The translations under genes were made by a program, and so were the position numbers. The notes beneath the pieces were generated by a model that made no database searches, was not told where the DNA came from, and saw nothing but the letters and a program-made list of their open reading frames with translations. Of a stretch of DNA of 64,000 nt, positions 1-9,266 are shown one piece after another; position 1 is the first letter of the stretch, and each line of letters opens with the position of its first letter. Source of the stretch: Paraburkholderia unamae (lineage in GTDB: Bacteria; Pseudomonadota; Gammaproteobacteria; Burkholderiales; Burkholderiaceae); the NCBI RefSeq assembly GCF_003268775.1, contig NZ_QLSU01000017.1, positions 108,824 through 172,823 on the forward strand. The letters are read 5' to 3'.

Positions 1-363
1 GCCCGGTCCCTTGGTCCACCACGTGTAGCGATCGGCGACGTACTTGACGCCTGAGGCAGCGATCACGCCGACGAAAAGGAGCTTGCGGCCCTCAACCGGC
101 ACGAGTGCGAAGCTCTGGCCGTTGGCCGCATTGAGATAGGTGACCTTGAAGGTCTTGCCGCTCGCGCAGGTGTAGCCGAACGTGTGACGCGCCTGCACCT
201 GGATGTCACGCACTTCCAGGCCGCCGGTGCCGGCCGCGCTCGCAGGAAGCGCGACGGCAAGGCCGCATGTGAGCGCGAGCGCGGCACAGGCGCGCAGTGC
301 GCCGGTTGAGAACCGCCCGCCGGTTGAACCAAGCTCGTCAGCACCGCTTCGACCATCGATCAT
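1..363 (-). CDS. MliC-like C-type lysozyme inhibitor, 3' end off the window
   Basis: The visible part encodes 121 residues and runs off the left edge of the window, so the C-terminus is missing. An N-terminal hydrophobic stretch (about residues 24-44, ending ALPASAAG) looks like a Sec signal peptide. After it comes a segment typical of the MliC/PliC fold: YTCASGKTFKVTY, then a stretch ending in FVGV, and the aromatic TRAILING motif YTWWTKG. Members bind and inhibit C-type lysozyme in the periplasm or on the outer membrane. There is no lipobox cysteine, so this copy would be a soluble periplasmic form. The ATG at 363 is preceded by GGAGG with six bases of spacing, which decides the start over the ATG at 356. 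The family call is from recognised motifs and would be firmer with the missing end. Confidence 0.75.
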   Translation of the reverse strand, partial: MIDGRSGADELGSTGGRFSTGALRACAALALTCGLAVALPASAAGTGGLEVRDIQVQARHTFGYTCASGKTFKVTYLNAANGQSFALVPVEGRKLLFVGVIAASGVKYVADRYTWWTKGPG

Positions 364-421
364 CTACGTCCTCCGTGAGTTGCCAGGGCACCGCTTGCCG
401 CACTCCACTCGCGCGCAACGC

Positions 422-625
422 TCAGGGATCGATGGCGGCCGCGCAGGCGTCGGTGGGCGTGGCGGCCGCATGGCCGACCAGCGGCACGATCTTGAGCCCC
501 GCCGACACCACGCGGCACGGCGCGGCCGCAAGCCCGCAGCCCCCGAGCCCCGACACGCCCAACACCCCCAATACGACAGTGACCGAACGCACCCGTTGCA
601 ACACTTTCAGCTTTTTCATTCCCAT
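422..625 (-). CDS. Small putative lipoprotein upstream of purT
   Basis: About 67 residues. The N-terminus has basic residues (MGMKKLKVLQRV), a hydrophobic core (TVVLGVLGVSG) and a lipobox-like GLGGC, so the product is probably lipidated at that Cys and anchored to a membrane. The mature part of about 37 residues is small and hydrophobic to neutral, with no motif I can name. Short lipoproteins like this are commonly seen beside purT in Burkholderia. The gene lies between the MliC-like gene and purT on the same strand. The start is uncertain: a GTG at 646 and an ATG at 619 are also possible, and none has a strong ribosome-binding site. Function is unknown. Confidence 0.6.
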   Translation of the reverse strand: MGMKKLKVLQRVRSVTVVLGVLGVSGLGGCGLAAAPCRVVSAGLKIVPLVGHAAATPTDACAAAIDP

Positions 626-741
626 CTTTTCACTGTTGGCTGACACGATAACCCGGGACGCGCGACGGCGCCCTCATACACGTCTTACCCGGCCGGCTTG
701 GCCCCCGCCGCTCTCTACAACGCAACGCGCCGGCCAGATTC

Positions 742-1965
742 TCACTGCGAAGCGTCGCCCGCCACCGGACGCACGGCCGCGGCCGCCGCGCGGGCGCGCG
801 TGCGGGCCTCGTCGGTGTCGGCGCCCGTCGCGAGCGCGACGCCCATGCGGCGCTTCACGAAACTCTCGGGCTTGCCGAACAGACGCAGGTCCGCGCCCGG
901 TACGGCAAGCGCCTGCGCCACGCCCTCGAAGGCGATGCCGCGCGCGTCCATGCCGCCATAGATCACGGCCGATGCGCCCGGGGCGCGCGCCGTCGTATCG
1001 ACGGGCAGGCCGAGGATCGCGCGCGCATGCAACTCGAACTCGGAGAAGCGCTGCGAGGCGAGCGTGACGAGGCCCGTGTCGTGCGGACGCGGGCTCACTT
1101 CCGAGAACCACACTTCGTCGCCGCGCACGAACAGCTCGACGCCGAAAAGACCGCGGCCGCCCAGCGCCTCGGTCACCTTGTGCGAAATCTCGCGCGAGCG
1201 CTCGAGCGCCTTGGCGCTCATCGGCTGCGGCTGCCACGATTCGACGTAGTCGCCGTCCACCTGGAGATGGCCGATCGGATCGCAGAAGTACGTTTGCACC
1301 TGGCCGCTTGCCGGATCGATCGCGCGCACGGTGAGCTGCGTGATCTCATAGTCGAAGTTGATGAAGCCCTCGACGATCACGCGCCCGCGATTCACGCGGC
1401 CGCCCGCGAGCGCGTACTCCCACGCGCGTTCGACGTCGGCCTCGCTGCGCACGACCGACTGCCCCTTGCCCGACGACGACATCACCGGCTTCACCACGCA
1501 CGGGTAGCCCACCTTGGCGATGCCGGCCTTGAGCTCGTCGAGCGAATCGGCGAACGCATAAGGCGAAGTGGCGAGGCCGAGTTCCTCGGCGGCGAGGCGG
1601 CGGATGCCCTCGCGATTCATCGTGAGCTGCGCGGCGCGCGCGGTGGGGATCACCTCGGCGACACCCTCGGCTTCGACGGCGGCGAGCGCGTCGGTCGCGA
1701 TCGCCTCGATCTCGGGCACGACGAGATGCGGGCGCTCGGCATCGATCAGCGCGCGCAGCGCCTGGGGATCGGTCATGTCGATCACATGCGCGCGATGCGC
1801 GACCTGGTGGCCGGGCGCGTTCTCATAGCGGTCGACGGCGATCACCTCGACGCCGAGACGCTGCAACGCGATGATCACTTCCTTGCCAAGCTCCCCCGCG
1901 CCGAGCAGCATGACACGGGTGGCGGAGGCGGAAAGCGGCGTGCCGATGCGGGGGCGGGTTTGCAT
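742..1965 (-). CDS. purT: PurT, formate-dependent GAR transformylase
   Basis: The 407-residue product matches phosphoribosylglycinamide formyltransferase 2, which uses formate and ATP to formylate GAR in step 3 of purine synthesis without folate. Domains run in the usual ATP-grasp order. An N-terminal glycine-rich fold carries LLGAGELGKE at about residues 20-29. The ATP-grasp core has VVKP (157-160) and SSGKGQS (164-170), and further on FSEVSPRPHDTG supplies metal/ATP ligands. Length is normal for the family. The start at 1965 begins MQTRPRIGTPLS, as expected. The gene is transcribed away from the META-domain lipoprotein gene. No purine regulator site was recognised in the 188-base gap. Confidence 0.96.
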   Translation of the reverse strand: MQTRPRIGTPLSASATRVMLLGAGELGKEVIIALQRLGVEVIAVDRYENAPGHQVAHRAHVIDMTDPQALRALIDAERPHLVVPEIEAIATDALAAVEAEGVAEVIPTARAAQLTMNREGIRRLAAEELGLATSPYAFADSLDELKAGIAKVGYPCVVKPVMSSSGKGQSVVRSEADVERAWEYALAGGRVNRGRVIVEGFINFDYEITQLTVRAIDPASGQVQTYFCDPIGHLQVDGDYVESWQPQPMSAKALERSREISHKVTEALGGRGLFGVELFVRGDEVWFSEVSPRPHDTGLVTLASQRFSEFELHARAILGLPVDTTARAPGASAVIYGGMDARGIAFEGVAQALAVPGADLRLFGKPESFVKRRMGVALATGADTDEARTRARAAAAAVRPVAGDASQ

Positions 1966-2153
1966 GATGTCTCCAGAATGACGGTGCGGCGGGAATGCGC
2001 GAGAGCGCCGATGTTAACACGCGGCCCCGCCGCCGCGAGGCGCTGCGCGGCGCGAGTGCGGGCGCGAGGGATTGGCCGGGCACACGTTTGCTCTCGCGTG
2101 CCGCAGCGTGGTGCGTTACGCTTACGCCTTCGCTGATTACGAGGAACGATGCG

Positions 2154-2795
2154 ATGCCTATCTGCATGAACTTGCGCATGAACTTGCGCGAGAGATTGCG
2201 CCCCGCGCGGCGCATCTCCGCGCGACTGCTCGCCTCGCGCGCCGCGCCGCTCGCCGCCGCCCTGCTGGTTTGCGCATGCAAGCTGCCCGTCCACACGGAC
2301 GCGTCGGCGCCGCTGCCCGACCCGTTCAATCCCGCCACCGTGCAACTCCTCGACAACACGCACTGGCAGCTCGTGGAATGGAAGCGCACCGACGGCACGC
2401 TGCGCGCCGTGCCGAGCCCGGATCTCAATGCCGGCAATGCCGAGGGCCCCGACGCCCGCCCCATCACGCTCGACCTCTCGACCGAAAGCGGCCAGCGCCG
2501 CGTCAGCGGCTTCTCGGGCTGCAACCGCTACTTCGGCGCCTACACGCTCAAGAACGGCCTGCTTGCGTTCAGCCAGCTCGGCGGCACGCGCATGGCCTGC
2601 ATGGGCGCGGGCGGCGAGATCGAGGGCGACTATCTCCAGGCGCTCTCGCACATCGCGCGCTCCGGCGTGCAGATGCGTCAACCGCAGGCACTGTTCCTCG
2701 TGCTGGAAAACGGCGACCGCCTGAGCTTCGCCGAAGCGGCAGCCGCGCCGGGCTCGACGCCGGGCGCCGCCTCCGACGCCAAACCGGCGCAGTGA
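2154..2795 (+). CDS. META-domain (HslJ-like) lipoprotein
   Basis: 213 residues. A basic N-terminus and hydrophobic segment lead to a lipobox-like LLVCAC around residues 32-37, so it is probably a lipoprotein. The mature part contains a META/HslJ-type domain: TVQLLDNTHWQLVEW, then SGFSGCNRYFGAY, and a later GTRMACMG. This is the classic W-x-L and G-C-N-x-x-x-G signature. HslJ-like proteins are envelope proteins linked to heat shock and antibiotic tolerance in E. coli. The role here is inferred only from the fold. The ATG at 2154 has GAGG nine bases upstream; earlier in-frame starts lack one. The C-terminal tail is Ala/Pro-rich and disordered. A strong terminator follows. Confidence 0.85.
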   Translation: MPICMNLRMNLRERLRPARRISARLLASRAAPLAAALLVCACKLPVHTDASAPLPDPFNPATVQLLDNTHWQLVEWKRTDGTLRAVPSPDLNAGNAEGPDARPITLDLSTESGQRRVSGFSGCNRYFGAYTLKNGLLAFSQLGGTRMACMGAGGEIEGDYLQALSHIARSGVQMRQPQALFLVLENGDRLSFAEAAAAPGSTPGAASDAKPAQ

Positions 2796-2812
2796 GCGCC
2801 GCACACACGAAC

Positions 2813-2845
2813 AGCCGCGCCCTCGCCCGGCGCGGCTCTTTTTTT
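2813..2845 (+). terminator. Intrinsic terminator after the META-domain gene
   Basis: A perfect 9-bp stem, AGCCGCGCC / GGCGCGGCT, encloses a 7-base loop and is followed within one base by seven T residues. It lies 18 bases after the stop of the META-domain gene and separates it from ftsK. Confidence 0.9.
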
Positions 2846-3006
2846 GTTGCGCGCGAACGAAACCGGCTCGCGCAGGGTCTTTCACGTGTCGGGCACGCCG
2901 CGCACCACGGCGCTTGCGCAACACCGCATCAAGACGGATCGCGGCGAGCGCCGGTCGAGCGGTTACACTCCACACGTCGCACACCTTCTATACGTTCATC
3001 TTTGGC

Positions 3007-6000
3007 ATGCACACGGTAGTTCCTGGCTGGTTCGGCATATCGGCCGTCTGGTTCATCCCTCTGATCTGGCGTCTCGTTAAATCCGTGCTGCCGGGCGGCG
3101 CGGGCCTGCGCGGCCCAGGCACCATCCGGCTCTGGCTCGGCTTCCTTGGCGTGCTCGTGGCGAGTTGCGCGCTCGAAGCGACGCTCATCGACATCGCCGG
3201 CTTCAACGCGCTCGGCCATGCGCTTTCGGGCGGATTCGGCAAGCTCATCGGCCACGTGGCCGCGCCGCTCGCGATGACGGCGCTTCTCATCGTGAGCTTG
3301 CCGTGGCTGCTCGACTTCCATTGGCGCGAATTCCTCGCCTGGGCCGACATCTCGCTCGGGCTCGGCCTGAACATCCGCGCCTCGCGCGCGAACGACGACA
3401 GCCCGCGCCGCGAGCGCCGCAGCCGACGCGCCGCGACCGACGACGGTCTGCCGGCGCACAGCGCGCCCACCGTGAACCCGTCGATGCCGGCAGACGGCGC
3501 GCGGCGCAAACGGCCGACCATCTGGAAGCCGCCTGCGCGCGAGAGTCGCGAAGGCAGAGACAGTCGCGAAGGTCGCGACAGCCGCGACGGTCGTGATGGC
3601 ACGCGCGCGGCAGGCGCGATGGCGGCCGGGTTCGGCACGGCTACGACCGCCGCAGCGAGCCAGAGCGCGGCCCCGGGTGCGACGCCGTGGCGTGTCGAGC
3701 CGGGCTTCCGTGCTCCCGCCGACCCCTCGGCCGCCTTGGCGCGTACCGAGCCGAGCGCACCCACCGACTGGCTGCGCGCCACGCGTGCGCCGCTGCAAAC
3801 GCCGCCGGCCGGCATGACGCGTACGCCCGTGGAACCGCCGCGCGCTCCGCTCCAACAAGGCGCGCCGCTGGGCGACGTTCGTCGTGCGGCACCCGTCGCT
3901 ACGGCGGCACAAGGCGCATCCGGCGTCGCCGCGCAGCCCAATGCGCCATGGCGCGCGGAGCCGGGCCCCGCGCGGCCGGCCATGTCCGCCGCGATGGCGG
4001 GCGCACGCGCAGCGTCTGTCGCAGTGCATGGTGCGCCGCTTGCTGGTGCCGTGGCTGCGGCCGCGCGCGGATTGTCGGGTGCAGGCACGCTCGCACCGCC
4101 GGACCTGGGCGGCTTGCAACCCGCTTTGCAACCCGCTGCACAATCTACTGCGCAACCTGCGTCACAACCCACCTCGCAGTTCACCTCGCCGTTTGCTCAA
4201 CCCGCCACGCCGCGCCGCAATGTGCCGCCGCCGGCGGCGGGCAGCACGGCCGCGCGCGCCGCAGCCGCCGCGCCGCCCCGCGTGGCGAAGCCGCCGCGCC
4301 CCTTCGTGTGGCAGGGTCAGCCCGCGCGCGTGGACGCCCGCGCGCCGACGACCGCACCGCTCATGGACGCGCCGCCCGCAACGCCCGCCTACTCGCGCCC
4401 GGCGCCCGCCAGCACGGCGCGGCCGGATGCCCCGCTCTCGATGAGCGTGCTCGAAACGCTGCGCTCCATCGAGGAAAACGCCGCGCGCTGGACGACGCTC
4501 GCGGGCGCTAGCCTCGCGCGCCGCAATCTCGACGAAGCCACCGCGTTCGCGCCAGCGGAAGCATCGCCCGTGGAGCCGCTCGCGCAGTTCCCGACCGTAG
4601 CGCCGCAAATCTCGACGGCCATCGCAACACCAGCCGCCCAGCCGCCGACGGGCGCGCCGATCGAGCACACACAATTCGTGCCGCAGCCGGACGAGACGAC
4701 GCCACACAACGAAGCGATCGCGGCCCCTGCTGTCGCGCCTCAACCGTTCGCGCCACCCGAGGCGCTTGCGAACGCACCAACGCCGTGGCAACCGGCACGC
4801 CCGCGCATGGACGCACCCGCCTTGCCCGCTGACGATGCGAACAACGCGCCGATCGAGGCAACGCACGTTTCGCAGCCGGTGTCGTTGCCGCCATCGCTGG
4901 GGAGCGCGCCCGAGCAAACCGCGGAACCCGCGCCTTGGCCGACGCTGGATCACGGCATGCCGTGGATCCTGCTCGACGACGAACCGTCGGACGAGACCCC
5001 GGCACAGGCGCAAGCCGAAGAACCCTTCTTCACGTTCATGCCGGAGCCTGAGCCGGAGCCGGTCGCACCGTTCGTGTCCGCTACGACTCCTGCCACGAGT
5101 CTCAGTGCCGCACCTGCCGCGACGCCCATTGCCCCGCGCGAACCCATAGTGCCGCCCACGCCGGTTGCCGCGAGCGAACCGGTCACGCAGCCTGCGACGA
5201 CCGCGCCGCACGCGGCGCCTGACACGCCCGAGCTGTCGAATATCGTGCGCTTCCCGCGTTTCGTGCGCGAAGCGCACCTCGACGCGGAGACGGCCGAAGC
5301 GCCCGCGAGCCAGGCAGCGTCCGTCAGCGAACCGATGCTCGAGGCGACAGCCCGCATCGACACCGCCGATACCGATACGCAATCGAAGACGGATCTCGAC
5401 GAGGCTGCGCCCATGGAGTCGGCGTATGGCACCTACGGCAACGCGTTCGAGTCGTCTTCCCGCGCGACACCCGCGTACGTCGCGACCACGCACACGCATC
5501 CGGTTCCGGCAGCGCCGTTCGAGCCAGCGCCTGCGGATGAGCCTGAGCAACCAGCCCACGAACCGTTCGCTCACGTGGCGCGCAGCGAAGCGAGCAGCAT
5601 CAGCACGACCACCGCTACGGTCGATCAAGCGCCCGCTGTTGTGCACGCCGTGGCGGAAATCGCGCCAGCTATTGCGCCACCGCTAACCCACGCGCCCGAA
5701 GCGCGCATCGAGCCGCCGCACCACGCGCCACTCACCGCGCCCGTTGCTCCGGACGACGCTCCCGCGCCTACCGCCACGCCGCCGTGGATGGCCGAGCCGC
5801 AACCGGAAAGCCACGCGCCGGCAGAACCCACGTTCACGCCCGAGCCCATGCCAGCCGTTGGCGCGTTCACGGCGCCCATAGCACCGGTAGTCCCGGTCGC
5901 GCCCTTTACGCCCGTGGCACCCCACCCCGCCGCCGTCACTGCCGCGACCGGCGACGCGACGAACATCGCGCCAGATGCACCCGTAGCACCCGTAGTCCCG

Positions 6001-7662
6001 GTAGCACCCTTGGCGCACTTGGCACCCATGGCACCCTACCCCGCCGTCATTGCCGCGACCGGCGACGCAACGAACATCGCGCCCGAACCAGCCGAAGCAC
6101 CCGAGCCGCCCGCCCAACGCGCGCCCGTGCGCGGCCACGCGCCCACGACGTTCGTGTTCCAGCCGCTCAGCGCATCGGCGGTGGAACTGCCGGGCATCGA
6201 CCTGCTCGATCGCGCCTCCAGCGAAATCGAGCCCGTTTCCGAACAAAGGCTCGCCGAAACGAGCCAGCTCATCGAGCAGCGCCTCCAGGAATTCAAGGTG
6301 CCCGTGACGGTGGTCGGCGCCTCGGCAGGCCCGGTCATCACCCGCTTCGAAGTGGAGCCCGCGCTCGGCGTGCGCGGCAGCCAGATCGTAGGCCTCATGA
6401 AGGATCTCTCGCGCGGCCTTGGCCTCACGTCGATCCGCGTGGTCGAGACGATTCCCGGCAAGACCTGCATGGGCCTCGAATTGCCCAACGCGCGCCGCCA
6501 GATGATCCGCCTCTCCGAGATCCTCGAATCGGCGCCGTATCACCGCTCGCAGTCCAAGCTCACGATCGCGATGGGCAAGGACATCGTCGGCCATCCGATC
6601 GTGACCGACCTAGCTAAAGCGCCGCACATGCTCGTGGCCGGCACGACCGGTTCGGGCAAGTCGGTGGCGATCAACGCGATGATCCTCTCGCTCCTCTACA
6701 AGGCGACGCCCGAGGACGTGCGCCTCATCATGATCGACCCGAAGATGCTGGAGCTTTCGGTGTACGAGGGCATTCCGCATCTGCTCGCGCCGGTCGTGAC
6801 CGACATGAAGCTCGCCGCCAACGCGCTCAACTGGTGCGTGGGCGAAATGGAAAAGCGCTACCGGCTGATGTCGGCCGTGGGCGTGCGCAATCTCGCGGGC
6901 TTCAACCAGAAGATCCGCGACGCCGAAGCGCACGAGAAGAAGATCGGCAACCCGTTCTCGCTCACGCCGGAAGCGCCCGAGCCGCTTTCGCCGCTGCCGA
7001 TGATCGTGGTCGTGATCGACGAGCTCGCGGACCTCATGATGGTCGCGGGCAAGAAGATCGAAGAATTGATCGCGCGTCTCGCGCAGAAGGCGCGCGCCGC
7101 CGGCATCCACCTGATCCTTGCGACGCAGCGTCCTTCGGTGGACGTCATCACGGGCCTCATCAAGGCGAACATTCCGACGCGCGTGGCGTTCCAGGTGTCG
7201 TCGAAGATCGACTCGCGCACGATTCTCGACCAGATGGGCGCGGAGTCGCTGCTCGGCCAGGGCGACATGCTGTTCCTGCCGCCGGGCACGGGCTACCCGC
7301 AGCGCGTGCACGGCGCGTTCGTCGCCGACGAGGAAGTTCACGCCGTCGTGGAGTACCTGAAGCAGTTCGGCGAGCCCGAGTATGTCGAAGGGATTCTCGA
7401 CGGCCCCGCCGGCGAAGGCGCGCCGCAAGACCTGTTCGGCGAGTCGCCCGAGGCCGAAGCCGACCCGCTCTACGACGAAGCGGTCGCGTTCGTCGTGCGC
7501 ACGCGGCGCGCGTCGATCTCGTCGGTGCAGCGGCAGTTGCGCATCGGCTACAACCGCGCCGCGCGCCTCGTCGAACAGATGGAAGCGGCGGGTCTCGTCT
7601 CGCCGATGGGCATCAACGGCAGCCGCGAAGTGCTCGTGCCCGGCGGCGGCCAGGGCGAATAA
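3007..7662 (+). CDS. ftsK: FtsK/SpoIIIE DNA translocase with very long linker
   Basis: 1551 residues. FtsK pumps DNA at the division septum and activates XerCD recombination at dif. The N-terminus has three predicted membrane segments (about 4-24, 40-62 and 81-103). They match segments two to four of the usual four-helix FtsK domain; the first helix is not encoded upstream in any frame. Residues ~120-1060 form a Pro/Ala/Glu-rich low-complexity linker, including ESREGRDSREGRD-like repeats and two copies of a 35-37 residue unit. The motor has Walker A GTTGSGKS (1212-1219), LIMIDPK near 1240 and Walker B VVVIDELADL with Asp about 1338. The C-terminal gamma winged helix begins at about 1488. The ATG at 3007 begins the conserved membrane region but has no clear ribosome-binding site; a TTG at 2914 would add 31 residues. 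The length suggests a second, long FtsK paralogue. Confidence 0.95.
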   Translation: MHTVVPGWFGISAVWFIPLIWRLVKSVLPGGAGLRGPGTIRLWLGFLGVLVASCALEATLIDIAGFNALGHALSGGFGKLIGHVAAPLAMTALLIVSLPWLLDFHWREFLAWADISLGLGLNIRASRANDDSPRRERRSRRAATDDGLPAHSAPTVNPSMPADGARRKRPTIWKPPARESREGRDSREGRDSRDGRDGTRAAGAMAAGFGTATTAAASQSAAPGATPWRVEPGFRAPADPSAALARTEPSAPTDWLRATRAPLQTPPAGMTRTPVEPPRAPLQQGAPLGDVRRAAPVATAAQGASGVAAQPNAPWRAEPGPARPAMSAAMAGARAASVAVHGAPLAGAVAAAARGLSGAGTLAPPDLGGLQPALQPAAQSTAQPASQPTSQFTSPFAQPATPRRNVPPPAAGSTAARAAAAAPPRVAKPPRPFVWQGQPARVDARAPTTAPLMDAPPATPAYSRPAPASTARPDAPLSMSVLETLRSIEENAARWTTLAGASLARRNLDEATAFAPAEASPVEPLAQFPTVAPQISTAIATPAAQPPTGAPIEHTQFVPQPDETTPHNEAIAAPAVAPQPFAPPEALANAPTPWQPARPRMDAPALPADDANNAPIEATHVSQPVSLPPSLGSAPEQTAEPAPWPTLDHGMPWILLDDEPSDETPAQAQAEEPFFTFMPEPEPEPVAPFVSATTPATSLSAAPAATPIAPREPIVPPTPVAASEPVTQPATTAPHAAPDTPELSNIVRFPRFVREAHLDAETAEAPASQAASVSEPMLEATARIDTADTDTQSKTDLDEAAPMESAYGTYGNAFESSSRATPAYVATTHTHPVPAAPFEPAPADEPEQPAHEPFAHVARSEASSISTTTATVDQAPAVVHAVAEIAPAIAPPLTHAPEARIEPPHHAPLTAPVAPDDAPAPTATPPWMAEPQPESHAPAEPTFTPEPMPAVGAFTAPIAPVVPVAPFTPVAPHPAAVTAATGDATNIAPDAPVAPVVPVAPLAHLAPMAPYPAVIAATGDATNIAPEPAEAPEPPAQRAPVRGHAPTTFVFQPLSASAVELPGIDLLDRASSEIEPVSEQRLAETSQLIEQRLQEFKVPVTVVGASAGPVITRFEVEPALGVRGSQIVGLMKDLSRGLGLTSIRVVETIPGKTCMGLELPNARRQMIRLSEILESAPYHRSQSKLTIAMGKDIVGHPIVTDLAKAPHMLVAGTTGSGKSVAINAMILSLLYKATPEDVRLIMIDPKMLELSVYEGIPHLLAPVVTDMKLAANALNWCVGEMEKRYRLMSAVGVRNLAGFNQKIRDAEAHEKKIGNPFSLTPEAPEPLSPLPMIVVVIDELADLMMVAGKKIEELIARLAQKARAAGIHLILATQRPSVDVITGLIKANIPTRVAFQVSSKIDSRTILDQMGAESLLGQGDMLFLPPGTGYPQRVHGAFVADEEVHAVVEYLKQFGEPEYVEGILDGPAGEGAPQDLFGESPEAEADPLYDEAVAFVVRTRRASISSVQRQLRIGYNRAARLVEQMEAAGLVSPMGINGSREVLVPGGGQGE
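5881..6083 (+). repeat. Two-copy tandem repeat inside the ftsK linker
   Basis: Two imperfect copies of a Pro/Ala/Val unit lie side by side in frame. GTAGTCCCG recurs at 5887 and 5992, and a run encoding ATGDATNIAP recurs about 111 bases later. The period is 35 residues at the front and 37 at the back because the second copy carries a two-residue insertion. It is a recent in-frame duplication in a disordered region. Confidence 0.85.
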
Positions 7663-7687
7663 AGAAGGCGCGCCTTGCGCCTTCTTT
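7661..7687. terminator. Bidirectional terminator between ftsK and the lactonase gene
   Basis: A perfect 11-bp stem, AAAGAAGGCGC / GCGCCTTCTTT, with a 5-base loop overlaps the ftsK stop codon. The A-rich and T-rich flanks are part of the stem, so it can serve both converging transcripts. It is followed by three copies of GACGTCAC between 7699 and 7730. Confidence 0.8.
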
Positions 7688-7726
7688 ACTCAACTCAAGA
7701 CGTCACTGCGGACGTCACGACGGACG

Positions 7727-9049
7727 TCACTGCGCGACAAACTTGAAATCGACCGGCGAGCCGATATCGATGCGCTTCGGGTTCGGCTCGAGCAAGCCGG
7801 TCTGCTGATCGCGGCGGAACACGTAGGCGGTATCGCTGTTCTGGTTGCCGACGATGAGCCACTGACCGCTCGGATCGATCGCGAACTCGCGCGGCGACTT
7901 GCCGAGGCTCGACTGGCGCCCTACGCGCTTGAGCTTCCCGCTGCCGCCATCGACGGCGAAGATCGAGATGTCGTTGGCGTCGCCGCGATTCGAGACATAG
8001 AGGAACTTGCCGTCCGGCGAAAGGTGCAGCGCCGCCGCGCCCTGCGTGCCCTTGAAGCCCGGCTCCGCCAGCTTCTCCACCTGCTCCAGCTTCATATGCC
8101 CGTCGTGATAGGCGAACACCGTCACGGTGGCGGCCAGCTCGCTCGTGAGATACGCGTGACGACCGTCATTGCCGAAGATCAGGTGACGCGGACCGCTGCC
8201 TGACCTCACATCCGTATAGCGCCATTCAGTCGGGCTCACCAGACCGCGGCTGCCGTCCGGCGTGTAGAGATAGGTCCACAGCTTGTCGGTGCCGAGATCC
8301 TGCGTGAACAGGTAGTGGCCATCCGGCGAGAACACCGTCGAATGCACGTGCGCGTTGTCCTGACGCCCCTTCACGGGACCGCCGCCCTCGTGATGCACGG
8401 TGAGCACGGATTCACCGAGCTTGCCGTCCTGCTGCACGGGCAACACCGCGAAGCTGCCGCCGGGGTCGGCCGCGACCGAATAGTTGGCGACGAAGAGATA
8501 GCGTCCATCCGGCGAGAGGCTCAGGTAGCACGGATCGTTGCCCTGCGCCGACACCTTGTTGAGAAACGTGAGCTGGCCGCTCGCGGCGTCGAAGCCGAAC
8601 GCGCTCACGTCGCCGCGCAGGCTCGCGGGACCGTTGTCGCCGGGCAACTCGTTCACCGCATAAACGTAGCGATTGTCCTTGCTCACCACGAGATAGGACG
8701 GGTTCACCGTTTTCGCGACGCTCACCGGTTGCGCGTCGCCGGTTTTCGTGTCGAAGCGGTAGACGTAGAGCCCCTCGCTCTTGCCGCCCGTATAGGTGCC
8801 GACGATGAGGTTGTAGACCCCGCCCGCGCTCGCGGAAGCGGATTGCGACGTCGATTGTGAGGTCGATTGCGCGAACGCAGGCGCCGCGGCGACGGAAGCC
8901 ATGATGACGAAACCTTTGATGAACTGGGTGAGGCGCTGCGCGGGCCCGCGCGCGCTGCGGCGCGCACGCGTACTTGCGCGAGCCGATGAGCGAACCGATG
9001 AGCGGGAGGGCGCGGGCACGGCGATTGCGGTGGCACGGCGAAGCAACAT
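7727..9049 (-). CDS. Secreted lactonase-family beta-propeller (PF10282-like)
   Basis: 440 residues. The N-terminus carries a long arginine-rich region, then a hydrophobic stretch ending in AAAPAFAQS, consistent with export. The mature protein has repeated seven-bladed propeller strands, such as LSPDGRYLFVANY, FSPDGHYLFTQDL and LSPDGKFLYVSNR, typical of the YkgB/6-phosphogluconolactonase family. Cytosolic members open 6-phosphogluconolactone. An exported copy more likely acts on another lactone or has no enzymatic role, so the substrate is open. The start at 9049 is set by a near-perfect AAAGGAGGT four to five bases upstream; longer in-frame starts lack this. It converges on ftsK and is divergent from the small DUF3096 gene. 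Confidence 0.85.
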   Translation of the reverse strand: MLLRRATAIAVPAPSRSSVRSSARASTRARRSARGPAQRLTQFIKGFVIMASVAAAPAFAQSTSQSTSQSASASAGGVYNLIVGTYTGGKSEGLYVYRFDTKTGDAQPVSVAKTVNPSYLVVSKDNRYVYAVNELPGDNGPASLRGDVSAFGFDAASGQLTFLNKVSAQGNDPCYLSLSPDGRYLFVANYSVAADPGGSFAVLPVQQDGKLGESVLTVHHEGGGPVKGRQDNAHVHSTVFSPDGHYLFTQDLGTDKLWTYLYTPDGSRGLVSPTEWRYTDVRSGSGPRHLIFGNDGRHAYLTSELAATVTVFAYHDGHMKLEQVEKLAEPGFKGTQGAAALHLSPDGKFLYVSNRGDANDISIFAVDGGSGKLKRVGRQSSLGKSPREFAIDPSGQWLIVGNQNSDTAYVFRRDQQTGLLEPNPKRIDIGSPVDFKFVAQ

Positions 9050-9266
9050 CTCGACCTCCTTTTTCTTGTCGATGCGATGGAGCGGATCGGCATCGCGCGA
9101 CGGCGGCGAGCGCCGGGCCCTCGGCGCGAAGCCGCCCCATGTCGTGTGACGCCGGGCAAGACCGGCCCAGTATAAGAGAGCTTGCGCGCCGCCGCCCCGC
9201 ACGCGCGCAGCACCCCGCGGAACACGCATACGGAACACCAACACGCAGCAACACCACGGAGCCGTC

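Noticed and set aside
3541..3600. Short repeats in ftsK considered as a CRISPR-like array
   Set aside because: They are in frame, have no spacers and encode the linker.
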